The translations under genes and the position numbers were made by a program. This document shows, in pieces, positions 43,431-51,618 of a DNA stretch of 64,000 bases. Position 1 is the first letter of the stretch; every line of letters begins with the position of its first letter. Origin of the DNA: Pandoraea sp. PE-S2T-3 (lineage in GTDB: Bacteria > Pseudomonadota > Gammaproteobacteria > Burkholderiales > Burkholderiaceae); contig NZ_NGUQ01000037.1 in assembly GCF_002179965.1 (NCBI RefSeq), positions 372,001 through 436,000 on the forward strand, in the 5' to 3' direction. The notes under the pieces were generated by a model. It had not been told where the DNA came from. It worked only from the letters and a program-made list of their open reading frames with translations, and searched no databases.

Positions 43431-44183
43431 ATGACCTATCCCCACCTGCGAGTGCGCGTCGACGACGCCATCGCGTATGTCGAACTCGACCGCGCCGCCA
43501 AGCGCAACGCCTTGTGCAATGCCGCCATCGATTCGCTGGAAGCGGCCTTTCGCGATTTCGACGACAGCGTGCGTGCCGTTGTGCTGACGGGCGCCGGCGA
43601 ACACTTCTGTGCCGGGCTCGATCTGGCGGAGAACAGCACCCGCGATCCGCTTGACGTACTGCGCGTCTCCCAGCGCTGGCACAAGGTCTTTCACGACATG
43701 CAGTTCGGTGGCCGTCCGATCGTCGCGGTGCTGCAAGGCGCGGTGATCGGCGGCGGCCTCGAACTTGCGCTGGCCGCCCATGTGCGTGTCATCGAGCGCA
43801 GCGCATTTTTCCAATTGCCTGAAGGCAAGCGCGGCATCTTCGTCGGCGGCGGCGCGTCGGTACGCGTCGCGCGTATTCTTGGTCCTGACCGGATGACGGA
43901 GATGATGCTGACCGGCCGCCGCTACGACGCCGTGGACGGCGAACGGCTTGGTCTCGGCCACTATCTGGTCGATGCGGGAGCAGGACTCGCGCTCGCATCG
44001 CAACTCGCCCGCGAGACGGCGGCCAACAGCCCGCTGTCGAACTGGGCGACGATTCACGCACTCTCGCGCATTCACGACATGTCGATGGCCGACGGCTTGT
44101 TCACCGAGTCGGTCACCAGTGCGCTGATGCTTGCCACGCCGGAAGCGCGCGAGCGGATGGAACGATTCCTCGGCGGCGCATGA
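43431..44183 (+). CDS. Crotonase/enoyl-CoA hydratase family enzyme
   Basis: 250 residues from the ATG at 43431, which has GGAG 11 bases upstream. In-frame TTG 43413 and ATG 43422 are alternatives. The crotonase fold is clear: LDRAAKRNALCNAAIDSLEAAF, the oxyanion loops GEHFCAGLDLAE and VIGGGLELALAAHVRV, and both catalytic glutamates of true hydratases (Glu111 in GGGLEL, Glu131 in QLPEGKRGIF). It should hydrate a 2-enoyl-CoA, plausibly an aryl-propenoyl-CoA made by the ligase of this cluster. It could also cleave the product, as feruloyl-CoA hydratase-lyase does. It is the first gene of the run divergent from the BoxR-like regulator. Confidence 0.88.
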   Translation: MTYPHLRVRVDDAIAYVELDRAAKRNALCNAAIDSLEAAFRDFDDSVRAVVLTGAGEHFCAGLDLAENSTRDPLDVLRVSQRWHKVFHDMQFGGRPIVAVLQGAVIGGGLELALAAHVRVIERSAFFQLPEGKRGIFVGGGASVRVARILGPDRMTEMMLTGRRYDAVDGERLGLGHYLVDAGAGLALASQLARETAANSPLSNWATIHALSRIHDMSMADGLFTESVTSALMLATPEARERMERFLGGA

Positions 44184-44238
44184 CGCTGACGCCTGCCGAG
44201 CCGCCCAAACCCGGGCGGCATGCCTTCAGGAGACGAAT

Positions 44239-45165
44239 GTGAAATACGACAGCATTGAACAGGTCGCCGTCATCGGCACCGGTGTGATCGGTGCGAGCTG
44301 GGCGGCTTACTTTCTCGCACGCGGCCTGCGCGTGTCGGCTTGGGACCCGGCGCCCGGCGCGCGTGAGCGGCTTCGCGAGACCGTCGACGCGCATTGGCCG
44401 ACGCTGGTTCGCATCGGCCTCGTCGCCGACGCGTCACGCGACGCCCTGACGTTTCACGACACCCTCGAAGAGGCGTTGCAAGGCGCGGACTTCGTGCAGG
44501 AGAGCGGCCCGGAGCGCGAAGACCTGAAACAGGATCTCTTCCGCCGCATGGACGCGGCGTTGCCGCCGTCGGTGGTGATCGCATCGAGTTCGTCGGGCTT
44601 GCTGATGAGTCGCGTGCAGTCGGTGTGTCAGCACCCCGGGCGCGTGGTGCTGGGCCATCCGTTCAATCCGCCGCATCTGATTCCGCTGGTCGAGGTCATT
44701 GGCGGCGAGCAATCGTCGGCCGAGGCTATCGCAACGGCGATGGAGTTCTATCTCGCGATCGGCAAGCGTCCGATCCATGTGCGCAAAGAGGTCAAGGGCC
44801 ACATTGCGAATCGCTTGCAGGCGGCGCTCTGGCGCGAGGCGATTCATCTGGTCGATACCGGCGTGGCGTCGGTGGCCGACATCGATGACGCCATCGCCTA
44901 CGGCCCGGGGCTGCGCTGGGCAGCGTTCGGTCCGTTCCTGAACTTGCATCTCTCGGGCGGCGCAGGCGGCATCGGTCATCTGCTGGAACATCTCGGGCCG
45001 CCGATCGAATCATGGTGGGCTGATCTGGGCGAGCCAACGCTGACCGACGAGCTCAAGGCCCGCATCGTTGCTGGTGTCGACGCCGAACTGGCCGGACGCG
45101 GCAACGCGCGCATCGAAGCGCAACGCGACGCGGTCATTCTCGGCATTCTCGCCAGCAAGCCATAA
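44239..45165 (+). CDS. 3-hydroxyacyl-CoA dehydrogenase-like / L-carnitine dehydrogenase-like enzyme
   Basis: 308 residues from a GTG at 44239 preceded by AGGAGA. The Rossmann motif VAVIGTGVIGASWAAYFLARG is at about 9-29. ASSSSGLLMSRVQ and the catalytic histidine in LGHPFNPPHLIPLVEVIGG follow. VKGHIANRLQAALWREAIHLVDTGVASVADIDDAIAYGPGLRWA is typical of the carnitine-dehydrogenase branch. It oxidises a 3-hydroxy acid or 3-hydroxyacyl-CoA with NAD. In carnitine degradation a dehydrogenase of this type is followed by a BKACE enzyme, and the same order is found here. Confidence 0.87.
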   Translation: MKYDSIEQVAVIGTGVIGASWAAYFLARGLRVSAWDPAPGARERLRETVDAHWPTLVRIGLVADASRDALTFHDTLEEALQGADFVQESGPEREDLKQDLFRRMDAALPPSVVIASSSSGLLMSRVQSVCQHPGRVVLGHPFNPPHLIPLVEVIGGEQSSAEAIATAMEFYLAIGKRPIHVRKEVKGHIANRLQAALWREAIHLVDTGVASVADIDDAIAYGPGLRWAAFGPFLNLHLSGGAGGIGHLLEHLGPPIESWWADLGEPTLTDELKARIVAGVDAELAGRGNARIEAQRDAVILGILASKP

Positions 45166-45258
45166 GTCGCAAGTCGAACGTCGTCGGTCAAAAAAAGATA
45201 AGCCATAAGCCGGGCTGCCTCGCGAAGCCGTCGCGCCCGTACACCTCAGGAGACAGGC

Positions 45259-46179
45259 ATGAGCAAACCGAAGGTCATCGTCACCATCGCGCCCACGGGC
45301 GGCATGGCGTACAAATCGCAGAACCCCCATCTGCCCACGCAGCCCGACGAGATCGCGCGCGATGTCTACGACTGCTACAACGCCGGTGCCAGCGTCGTGG
45401 CGATTCATGCGCGGCGTCCGGGCGACGACGGCGCTACCTGCGACCCGGCGATCTATCGCGACATCAACCGCCGCATTCGCGACAAGTGCGACATCGTCAT
45501 CAACAACTCCACCGGCGGTGGCGTGCACGGCGACATGATCGGCCAGCGCGACAGCGGCTACTGGGAAATCCTCTGGGAAGAGCGCCTCAAGGGCATGGAT
45601 GCCGGCGCCGAGATGTGCACGCTCGACGCCACCACGATCATCGCGAGCTTCGGCGGCAAAGAGCTGCTGATGCATACCTCGCCCGAGCGCTCGAAGCATC
45701 TCGCCATCGAGATGAAGAAGCGCGGCATCAAACCCGAGTGGGAAGTCTTCAGCCCGACGCACATCGTGCAGGATCTGGCCACGCTCACGGCGGCCGGCTT
45801 CGACGACGAGCCGTTCTTCGTGAATCTGGTGCTGGGCGTGCATCGCGGTTTCCAGAACGCCATGCCGTACACGCCGCGCGTGTTGCAGTCGATGGTCGAT
45901 CTGTTGCCCAAGGGCAGCATCTTCTGCGTGAGCGGTATCGGTCCGGCGCAACTGCCGTCGGCGATGAATTCGCTGCTGCTCGGCGGCCATGTCCGTGTGG
46001 GACTGGAAGACAACCTGTACTACGAGCAAGGCGTGGTCGCGACCAACCAGCAACTGACCGAGCGCGTCGTGCGTCTCGTTCGCGAGATGGGCTATGAACC
46101 GGCGACCCCGGCCGAAGCCCGCGAAATCATGGGCCTGCCGCGCAATCGCGAAGTGTTGCCGGAGTTTGCCGTGCGTTGA
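45259..46179 (+). CDS. BKACE family beta-keto acid cleavage enzyme (3-keto-5-aminohexanoate cleavage enzyme-like)
   Basis: 306 residues, after an AGGAGA site. Family motifs: IVTIAPTGG at the N-terminus, [15 protein letters not shown] (about 79-93) and [14 protein letters not shown] with the metal-binding Glu250. BKACE enzymes bind zinc and use acetyl-CoA to convert a beta-keto acid into acetoacetate and a shortened acyl-CoA. The metal-binding H-x-H of the family reads AIHARRPGD here: the first histidine is Ala48 and only His50 remains, and the usual Asp after Arg is Arg. This points to a divergent subgroup. Its place behind a carnitine-dehydrogenase-like gene suggests that it cleaves the keto product of that enzyme. 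Confidence 0.88.
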   Translation: MSKPKVIVTIAPTGGMAYKSQNPHLPTQPDEIARDVYDCYNAGASVVAIHARRPGDDGATCDPAIYRDINRRIRDKCDIVINNSTGGGVHGDMIGQRDSGYWEILWEERLKGMDAGAEMCTLDATTIIASFGGKELLMHTSPERSKHLAIEMKKRGIKPEWEVFSPTHIVQDLATLTAAGFDDEPFFVNLVLGVHRGFQNAMPYTPRVLQSMVDLLPKGSIFCVSGIGPAQLPSAMNSLLLGGHVRVGLEDNLYYEQGVVATNQQLTERVVRLVREMGYEPATPAEAREIMGLPRNREVLPEFAVR

Positions 46180-46240
46180 TGTTTCGTCGCGCGTCGCACG
46201 CTGTACGGCCCCAAAAATACAAGACAAGGAGACATGTCAC

Positions 46241-47437
46241 ATGGCGGCAAACAGGTTCACACGCAGTTATTCGTTTTCGTCGGCGTTTTCGTTGGCGTTC
46301 TCGCTGAGCGCACTGTCGCTATGCGTCGCCGCGTTGGCTGCGCCGACGCTGGCGCATGCACAACCGGCCGCCGTCACCATCGGTGTGACGTTGTCGACGA
46401 CGGGGCCGGGCGCATCGCTGGGCATTCCCGAGAAGCAGGCCATCAGCATGTTGCCGCAGACATTGGGCGGTGTGCCGGCGCGCTATATCGTGCTCGACGA
46501 CGCCACCGATCCGACCATGGCGACGAAGAACGCGCGCCGTCTGGCGACCGAAGACAAGGCTGACGCGATCATCGGCTCGTCCACGACACCGGCGTGTCTG
46601 GCGGTGGCGGCCGTGGCGCTCGACACGCGCACGCCGCAGTTGGGGCTGTGTCCGTTCGTGCCGAGTGCGGCGCAGATGCGCTACGTCTTTTCGCTGCCGC
46701 AGTCGGTGGCCGTGATGGCCGATGCCGTGCTCGACGACATGAAGGCACACAAGGTCAAGACGCTCGGCTTCATCGGCTTCTCCGATTCGTATGGCGAAGC
46801 GTGGCTGAAGGACATTCAGGCACGGGCGGCGGCCCGCCAGATTCAGGTGGCGCCGGTTGAGCGTTATGGCCGCAACGACCAGTCGGTCACGGCGCAGGTG
46901 CTCAAGCTGCAAGCGGCCAACGTCGATGCCGTGATCATCGCCGCGAGCGGCACGCCCGGCGCGTTGCCGATGAGCACACTGCGCGAGCGCGGCTACAAGG
47001 GACGGATCTATCAGACGCACGGCGTCGCCAATAACGACTTCCTGCGCGTGGCGGGCAAAAGTGCCGAAGGCGTGATCCTGCCGGTGGGCAATATCCTTGT
47101 CGCCGAACAACTGCCCGGCAATCACCCGGGCAAGGCCGTGGCGACCGATTTCGCCAAGCGCTACGAAGCGCAATACGGGGCCGGGTCGCGCAACCTGTTT
47201 GCGGGCTACGCATACGACGCTTATCTGGTGCTCGATCACGCGGTGGCCGTGGCGGCCAAGCAGGCGCAACCGGGCACGCAGGCGTTTCGCGATGCACTGG
47301 TGACGGCCATCGAACAGACGCGCGGGCTGGCGGCCACGCACGGCATGATCAACATCAACGCACAGGACCACTCGGCGTACGGCCAAGACGGTCGCGTGCT
47401 GGTTACGGTCAGGGGCGGCAAGTGGACGATCGACTGA
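46241..47437 (+). CDS. ABC transporter substrate-binding protein (branched-chain amino acid/aromatic acid type)
   Basis: 398 residues from the ATG at 46241 (AAGGAGA upstream). A long signal peptide of about 40 residues ends at LAHAQ. The type-I periplasmic-binding fold (LivK-like) follows: VTIGVTLSTTGPGASLGIPEKQAI, VLDDATDPTMATKNARRL, IIGSSTTPACLAVA, and FAGYAYDAYLVLDHAV. Some members of this group bind hydroxycinnamates or benzoates. No permease or ATPase gene lies in the cluster, so it would rely on components elsewhere. It overlaps the ligase gene by 16 bases. Confidence 0.9.
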   Translation: MAANRFTRSYSFSSAFSLAFSLSALSLCVAALAAPTLAHAQPAAVTIGVTLSTTGPGASLGIPEKQAISMLPQTLGGVPARYIVLDDATDPTMATKNARRLATEDKADAIIGSSTTPACLAVAAVALDTRTPQLGLCPFVPSAAQMRYVFSLPQSVAVMADAVLDDMKAHKVKTLGFIGFSDSYGEAWLKDIQARAAARQIQVAPVERYGRNDQSVTAQVLKLQAANVDAVIIAASGTPGALPMSTLRERGYKGRIYQTHGVANNDFLRVAGKSAEGVILPVGNILVAEQLPGNHPGKAVATDFAKRYEAQYGAGSRNLFAGYAYDAYLVLDHAVAVAAKQAQPGTQAFRDALVTAIEQTRGLAATHGMININAQDHSAYGQDGRVLVTVRGGKWTID

Positions 47438-49293
47438 ACGTACAGCAGCGCCGTCTCGCCGCGCCGGACATCGAGCGCGACATGCGGGCGGACGGCAGCT
47501 TCGTGATCCGCTCACGCGCCACGCTGGGCGAATTCTCGCGCAGCCCGGCCGACTGGCTCGTGCAATGGGCCGGGCGCACGCCAGACGCGACGTTCGTGGC
47601 GGAGCGATGGTTCGGCGGCGCTGATGCCGCGCGTGGGTTGTGGCGGCGGGTGACGTACGGCGAAGCCCTCACGGCGGCACGGGGTATCGGTCAGGCGCTG
47701 CTCGATCTCGACGTGCCCCGCGACCGGCCGGTGGTGATCCTGTCGGACAACAGCGTGAACCATGCCCTGCTGGTGCTGGGCGCGATGATGGCGGGGCGCC
47801 AGACTGCCATTGTGTCGTCGGCGTACTCGCGCATCGCCCGCGACATGAGCAAGTTGCACGGTATTCTGGCGCGGCTCGACCCGGCATTGATCTATGTCGA
47901 AGATGGCGAGACGTACGCCCGTGCGCTCGACGGCGCACCGGTGCGCTGCCCGGTGGTCGCCACTCACAATGCGCGCCCGGGGTGGCTGCGCTTCGACGAT
48001 CTGTCGTCGACGCACGCCACTGCCGCACTCGACGCCGCCTTCGCGCAAGTGACGCCCGACGACACCGCCAAGTTGTTGCTGACGTCGGGCTCGACCGGCA
48101 AGCCGAAGATCGTTGTCAACACGCACCGCATGCTCGCGGCGAATCAACAGATGATTGCGCAGTGCTGGCAGTTCATCGACAACGCCGCACCGGTGGTGGT
48201 CGACTGGTTGCCGTGGAGTCACACGTTCGGTGCGAATCACAACTTTCATATGGCGCTGCGCAATGGCGGGGCGTTCTATGTGGACGATGGCCGCCCTGTG
48301 CCAGAGTTGATCGGCCGTTCGGTGGAGAGTCTGCGCGACGTATCGCCGACGCTGCACTTCAACGTGCCCAAGGGGTTTGAGGCGCTCGCGCCGTATCTGG
48401 AAAGCGACGACGATTTCGCCGCGCTCTTTTTCGATCGCCTGCAAGTGTTGTTTTACGCGGCGGCGAGCCTGCCGCCTGCGGTGTGGCAGCGTTTCGAGCG
48501 GCTGGCGGCACGGCATTGCCGCGAAGGCAGCGCGTTGCCGTTCTTCACCTCGGCGTGGGGCGCGACAGAAACCGCACCGCTCATCACCAGCGTGCATTTC
48601 CCGATTCCGGGGGCGGGAAACATCGGTGTCCCGGCACCGGGCAATGAACTCAAGTTCGTGCCTAATGGCGACAAGCTGGAAATGCGCGTGCGCGGCCCGT
48701 CGGTGTTTCGCCGCTATGCAGGCGACGAACAAGCCACCGCCGCCGCGTTCGACGACGAGGGCTTCTATCGCACAGGGGATGCCGGGCGTTTGAGCGACCC
48801 GGGCAATCCAAACGCGGGCGTGATCTTCGATGGCCGCGTGTCGGAAGACTTCAAGCTGACGAGCGGGACATGGGTGTCAGTGGGCGCATTACGGTTGCGC
48901 GCCGTGACCGCACTCGCGCCGTTTGCCTCGGACGTCGTGATCACCGGTCACGACCGCGACGAAATCGGTTTGCTGATTTTCCCGTCCCCCGCGCTGCGCA
49001 AGACGGCAGGCGATACGACGGCGCAGCACACAGGCAAGTCGCTGGCGTCGCACGAAGCGGTGCGCGCGCTGGTACAGCAGGCGCTTGCGGGACTCGCCGA
49101 GGACGCCGGCACGTCGCAACGTGCCGCACGCGCCGCCATTCTTTCGTCGCCGCCGTCGCTGGAGCAAGGGGAGATTACCGACAAGGGCTACGTCAATCAG
49201 CGCGCGGTGCTGAATCTGCGTGCCGAGGATGTGACACGGCTGTATTCCGATTGCACATCGGTGATCCATCTGCCGGTGCCACTATCGGTGTGA
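47422..49293 (+). CDS. fcs: Feruloyl-CoA synthase-type aryl-CoA ligase
   Basis: 623 residues from a GTG at 47422 that overlaps the preceding gene. It has the AMP-binding signature LLLTSGSTGKPKIVVNTHRML (about 218-238) and DWLPWSHTFGANHNFHMALRNGG. TSAWGATETAPL, YRTGDAGRL and the late motif VIFDGRVSEDFKLTSGTWVSVG follow. Together these are characteristic of bacterial feruloyl-CoA synthases. It activates a hydroxycinnamate or related aryl acid to its CoA thioester with ATP. The usual partners of fcs (vanillin dehydrogenase, typical ech) are absent. Confidence 0.88.
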   Translation: MDDRLNVQQRRLAAPDIERDMRADGSFVIRSRATLGEFSRSPADWLVQWAGRTPDATFVAERWFGGADAARGLWRRVTYGEALTAARGIGQALLDLDVPRDRPVVILSDNSVNHALLVLGAMMAGRQTAIVSSAYSRIARDMSKLHGILARLDPALIYVEDGETYARALDGAPVRCPVVATHNARPGWLRFDDLSSTHATAALDAAFAQVTPDDTAKLLLTSGSTGKPKIVVNTHRMLAANQQMIAQCWQFIDNAAPVVVDWLPWSHTFGANHNFHMALRNGGAFYVDDGRPVPELIGRSVESLRDVSPTLHFNVPKGFEALAPYLESDDDFAALFFDRLQVLFYAAASLPPAVWQRFERLAARHCREGSALPFFTSAWGATETAPLITSVHFPIPGAGNIGVPAPGNELKFVPNGDKLEMRVRGPSVFRRYAGDEQATAAAFDDEGFYRTGDAGRLSDPGNPNAGVIFDGRVSEDFKLTSGTWVSVGALRLRAVTALAPFASDVVITGHDRDEIGLLIFPSPALRKTAGDTTAQHTGKSLASHEAVRALVQQALAGLAEDAGTSQRAARAAILSSPPSLEQGEITDKGYVNQRAVLNLRAEDVTRLYSDCTSVIHLPVPLSV

Positions 49294-49391
49294 AGCAAGG
49301 TTGGGGGAAGCGGGGCAGAAGCGGCAGCGCGCCGGCGGCAATCTGAGCCGTCGGCGCGCGAAGTCGCTTGAAGTTGAATAGACGAAACTTG

Positions 49392-50654
49392 TCAGGCCAA
49401 GGCTTCGCCGTGACTTTCCGGCAGGAAGAAGTAGACGATGATGGCCGCGAGCAGGAAGAACCCGGCCGTTGCGCCGAGGGCCGCACTCACGTTTTCACCC
49501 CGTGACAGCAGACCGACGGCAGCCGGCGCCAGCGCACTGGCCGCGCGCCCGGTGTTGTAGATGAAGCCCTGCGCCGTGGCACGCACTTGCGTCGGAAACA
49601 TCTCCGCAAAGGTCGGTGCAAAGCCGCTGTAGAACCCCGTTCCGAAGAACGCCACGACCGGGCCGAAGGCGAGCAGCAGGATCGGTTCGCGAATCGCCAC
49701 GTACAGCGGCACCGTCACCGCCGACACCAGGAAGAAAAGCAGAAACGACTTGCGGCAACCGATGCGGTCGGCGATGTAGCCGAAGCACACAAAGCCCGCC
49801 GCCGCCCCGATCTGCATGATCACGATCCACGTGGTCGAGCGCATCAGGTCGAAGCCCGGGCCGCCCTGATCGATCGGCGTCGACAGATACGCCGGAATCC
49901 ACGTGAACAAGCCCCAGTAGCCGCACATGGCAGCCGCCGTGAAGGCGAGTCCGACGAACGTGCTGCGTGCATAGGGGCCGAACAACATGCTGAGCGTCTG
50001 ACCGAGCGTGAGACGCACGCGCTGTTCGCGCCAGATCGCGGGCTCTTCCACATGGCGGCGCACCCAGAACGCGAGCACCGTCGGCAACAGACCGAAGGCA
50101 AACACCCAGCGCCAGCCGAAGTGCGGCAGGATCACCGCCGCGACGATGGCCGCCACCGCATACCCGACGGCAAACGCGCTCTGCACCCACGCCATGACTT
50201 TGGCGCGATGCTCGGCAGGCCACGTTTCGGTAATGAGCGCTGCGCCGGCCGACCATTCGCCGCCAATCCCCAATCCCAGCAGAAAGCGGAACACGAGCAA
50301 TTGCGTGACCGAATCGGCGAAGCCGCACAACGCGGTGCCGATGGAGTAGCAGAGGATCGAGAGAATCATCGAGCGCGTGCGGCCGATACGGTCGGCGAGA
50401 AAGCCGAAGAACAGGCCGCCGAACGCTGTTGCCAGAAGCGTGAGCGAGGCAATCATGCCCGCGACGCCCTTGTCGAAATGCAGATCGACGCTGATGTAGC
50501 GAATCACCATCGCGAAAAGCATCAGATCCATGATGTCGAGCATCCAGCCGATATAGGCCGAACCGAATGCCCGCCATTGCGCCGGGCTAGCGCCGCGATA
50601 CCACGCCCGGCCCGCTGCGCCCGCCGGTTTCAGGGCGGTCGTACCAGTGTCCAT
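49392..50654 (-). CDS. MFS aromatic-acid:H+ symporter (PcaK-like)
   Basis: 420 residues. I start at the ATG at 50654 because AAGGAGA lies 5 bases before it; the frame extends to 50723. Twelve hydrophobic segments are seen. SAYIGWMLDIMDLMLFAMVI in segment 1, FGFLADRIGRTRSMILSILCYS after segment 2 and GGEWSAGAALITETWPAEHRAKVMAWVQSAFAVGYAVAA are typical of the sugar/aromatic-acid symporters. It would import the aromatic acid degraded by the neighbouring enzymes. Its upstream region holds one of two identical inverted operator-like sites. Confidence 0.88.
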   Translation of the reverse strand: MDTGTTALKPAGAAGRAWYRGASPAQWRAFGSAYIGWMLDIMDLMLFAMVIRYISVDLHFDKGVAGMIASLTLLATAFGGLFFGFLADRIGRTRSMILSILCYSIGTALCGFADSVTQLLVFRFLLGLGIGGEWSAGAALITETWPAEHRAKVMAWVQSAFAVGYAVAAIVAAVILPHFGWRWVFAFGLLPTVLAFWVRRHVEEPAIWREQRVRLTLGQTLSMLFGPYARSTFVGLAFTAAAMCGYWGLFTWIPAYLSTPIDQGGPGFDLMRSTTWIVIMQIGAAAGFVCFGYIADRIGCRKSFLLFFLVSAVTVPLYVAIREPILLLAFGPVVAFFGTGFYSGFAPTFAEMFPTQVRATAQGFIYNTGRAASALAPAAVGLLSRGENVSAALGATAGFFLLAAIIVYFFLPESHGEALA

Positions 50655-50696
50655 TCTTGTCTCCTTCATGAAACTCATCCTAATGTCATGTCTCGT

Positions 50697-50716
50697 GTAT
50701 CGACTATCGATACGCA
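50697..50716. promoter_or_regulatory. Operator-like palindrome, copy A (MFS side)
   Basis: The core is GTATCGA-CTA-TCGATAC, a perfect 7-bp inverted repeat. The whole 20-base site occurs again in exact reverse complement at 50790-50809. It lies 42 bases before the MFS start. It is probably bound by the nearby IclR-family protein. Confidence 0.65.
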
Positions 50717-50789
50717 TGGACATGATTTCGTTTGAATGGTAGCAGGTCGCTTCGAAGCGGTGTCTCGTGGTAAACCATAAATAGTGCTT

Positions 50790-50809
50790 TGCGTATCGAT
50801 AGTCGATAC
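50790..50809. promoter_or_regulatory. Operator-like palindrome, copy B (cupin side)
   Basis: TGCGTATCGATAGTCGATAC is the exact reverse complement of copy A. The two centres are 93 bases apart, close to nine DNA turns. This would let two dimers sit on the same face or form a loop. It lies about 100 bases before the cupin gene. Confidence 0.65.
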
Positions 50810-50910
50810 TAAATGCGAAGATTGTTCCGGTAGTGGGGCAGTCAGGGTTCAGAAGGATTCAGCGCCACGCGGACGGGTTGTCTTGCGGGCAGGTCTTAGG
50901 AGATTGAGAA

Positions 50911-51588
50911 GTGAAGCCGTTTCAATTGCGTTTGTATGAAGATGTCATTGCGCCGAACCATCCCCCGGTGTATCTGCCGGCGGCCCGTCGGGCGATTTAC
51001 GTCGTGCGTGGCGATGTGGCGATCGAGTTCGACACGGGCGCGCAGCATCACGTGGCGGAAACCGCGTGGCTGGGTGAGGACGATGTCGCGCTGATCGCGG
51101 GTGGCGAGGGTGTGACGTTGTGGCGTTGGGAGTTGATGTCGGGCGACGCGCCGACACCGGGAGAAATCGCTTCGGCACCGGGCGCGTCGTCGACGCTCAA
51201 GCTCGATGCGCCGATCGAGCTGGACCCGCGCCAACGCTGGCTCATGCGCTGTGACAAGGTACAATTCCCCCCCGGCGGCGTGGCACATACGCACGTGCAT
51301 CAGGGCCCCGGTGTGCGATGCACGCTCGAAGGCGAGATCACGATCGAGACGCTCGGTGCGTCGCACACGCACAAGGCGGGCGAGGCTTGGCTGGAACTTG
51401 GCCATGCACCGGTGCTGGCACCGACGACCGAAGCGCGCGATACGACGTTCATCCGCTGCTTCATCCTGCCGCGCGCGTGCCGCAATCGCAGTTCGATCCG
51501 GTACGTGCGCCCCGAAGACGCGAACAAGAACAAGCCGCAGCGCTATCACGTGTTCGGCGAGCGTTTCATCTCGCTCGACGCGCAATAG
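50911..51588 (+). CDS. Cupin-domain protein of the aromatic-acid cluster
   Basis: 225 residues, beginning 21 bases after a TTAGGAG-like site. It appears to be a bicupin. The first half (about 25-75) lacks clear metal ligands. The second half (about 110-165) has GGVAHTHVHQGPGVRCTLEGEI, with His126/His128/His130 as likely metal ligands and Glu140 or Glu142 nearby. Next comes the second cupin motif, HKAGEAWLELGHAP. I do not recognise a characterised enzyme. It is followed 30 bases later by the iclR gene, and both face away from the MFS gene. A role in the same pathway is inferred from this context. Confidence 0.78.
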   Translation: MKPFQLRLYEDVIAPNHPPVYLPAARRAIYVVRGDVAIEFDTGAQHHVAETAWLGEDDVALIAGGEGVTLWRWELMSGDAPTPGEIASAPGASSTLKLDAPIELDPRQRWLMRCDKVQFPPGGVAHTHVHQGPGVRCTLEGEITIETLGASHTHKAGEAWLELGHAPVLAPTTEARDTTFIRCFILPRACRNRSSIRYVRPEDANKNKPQRYHVFGERFISLDAQ

Positions 51589-51618
51589 CCGCTACGCGAC
51601 AGTGACAAAGGACACGCA

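Noticed and set aside
47512-48732. 406-codon open frame opposite the CoA ligase gene
   Set aside because: Antisense shadow; the ligase signature motifs are on the plus strand.
43431-49293. Reading this cluster as the classical ferulate-to-vanillin (fcs-ech-vdh) pathway
   Set aside because: No vanillin dehydrogenase gene is present, and the dehydrogenase plus BKACE genes have no role in that route.
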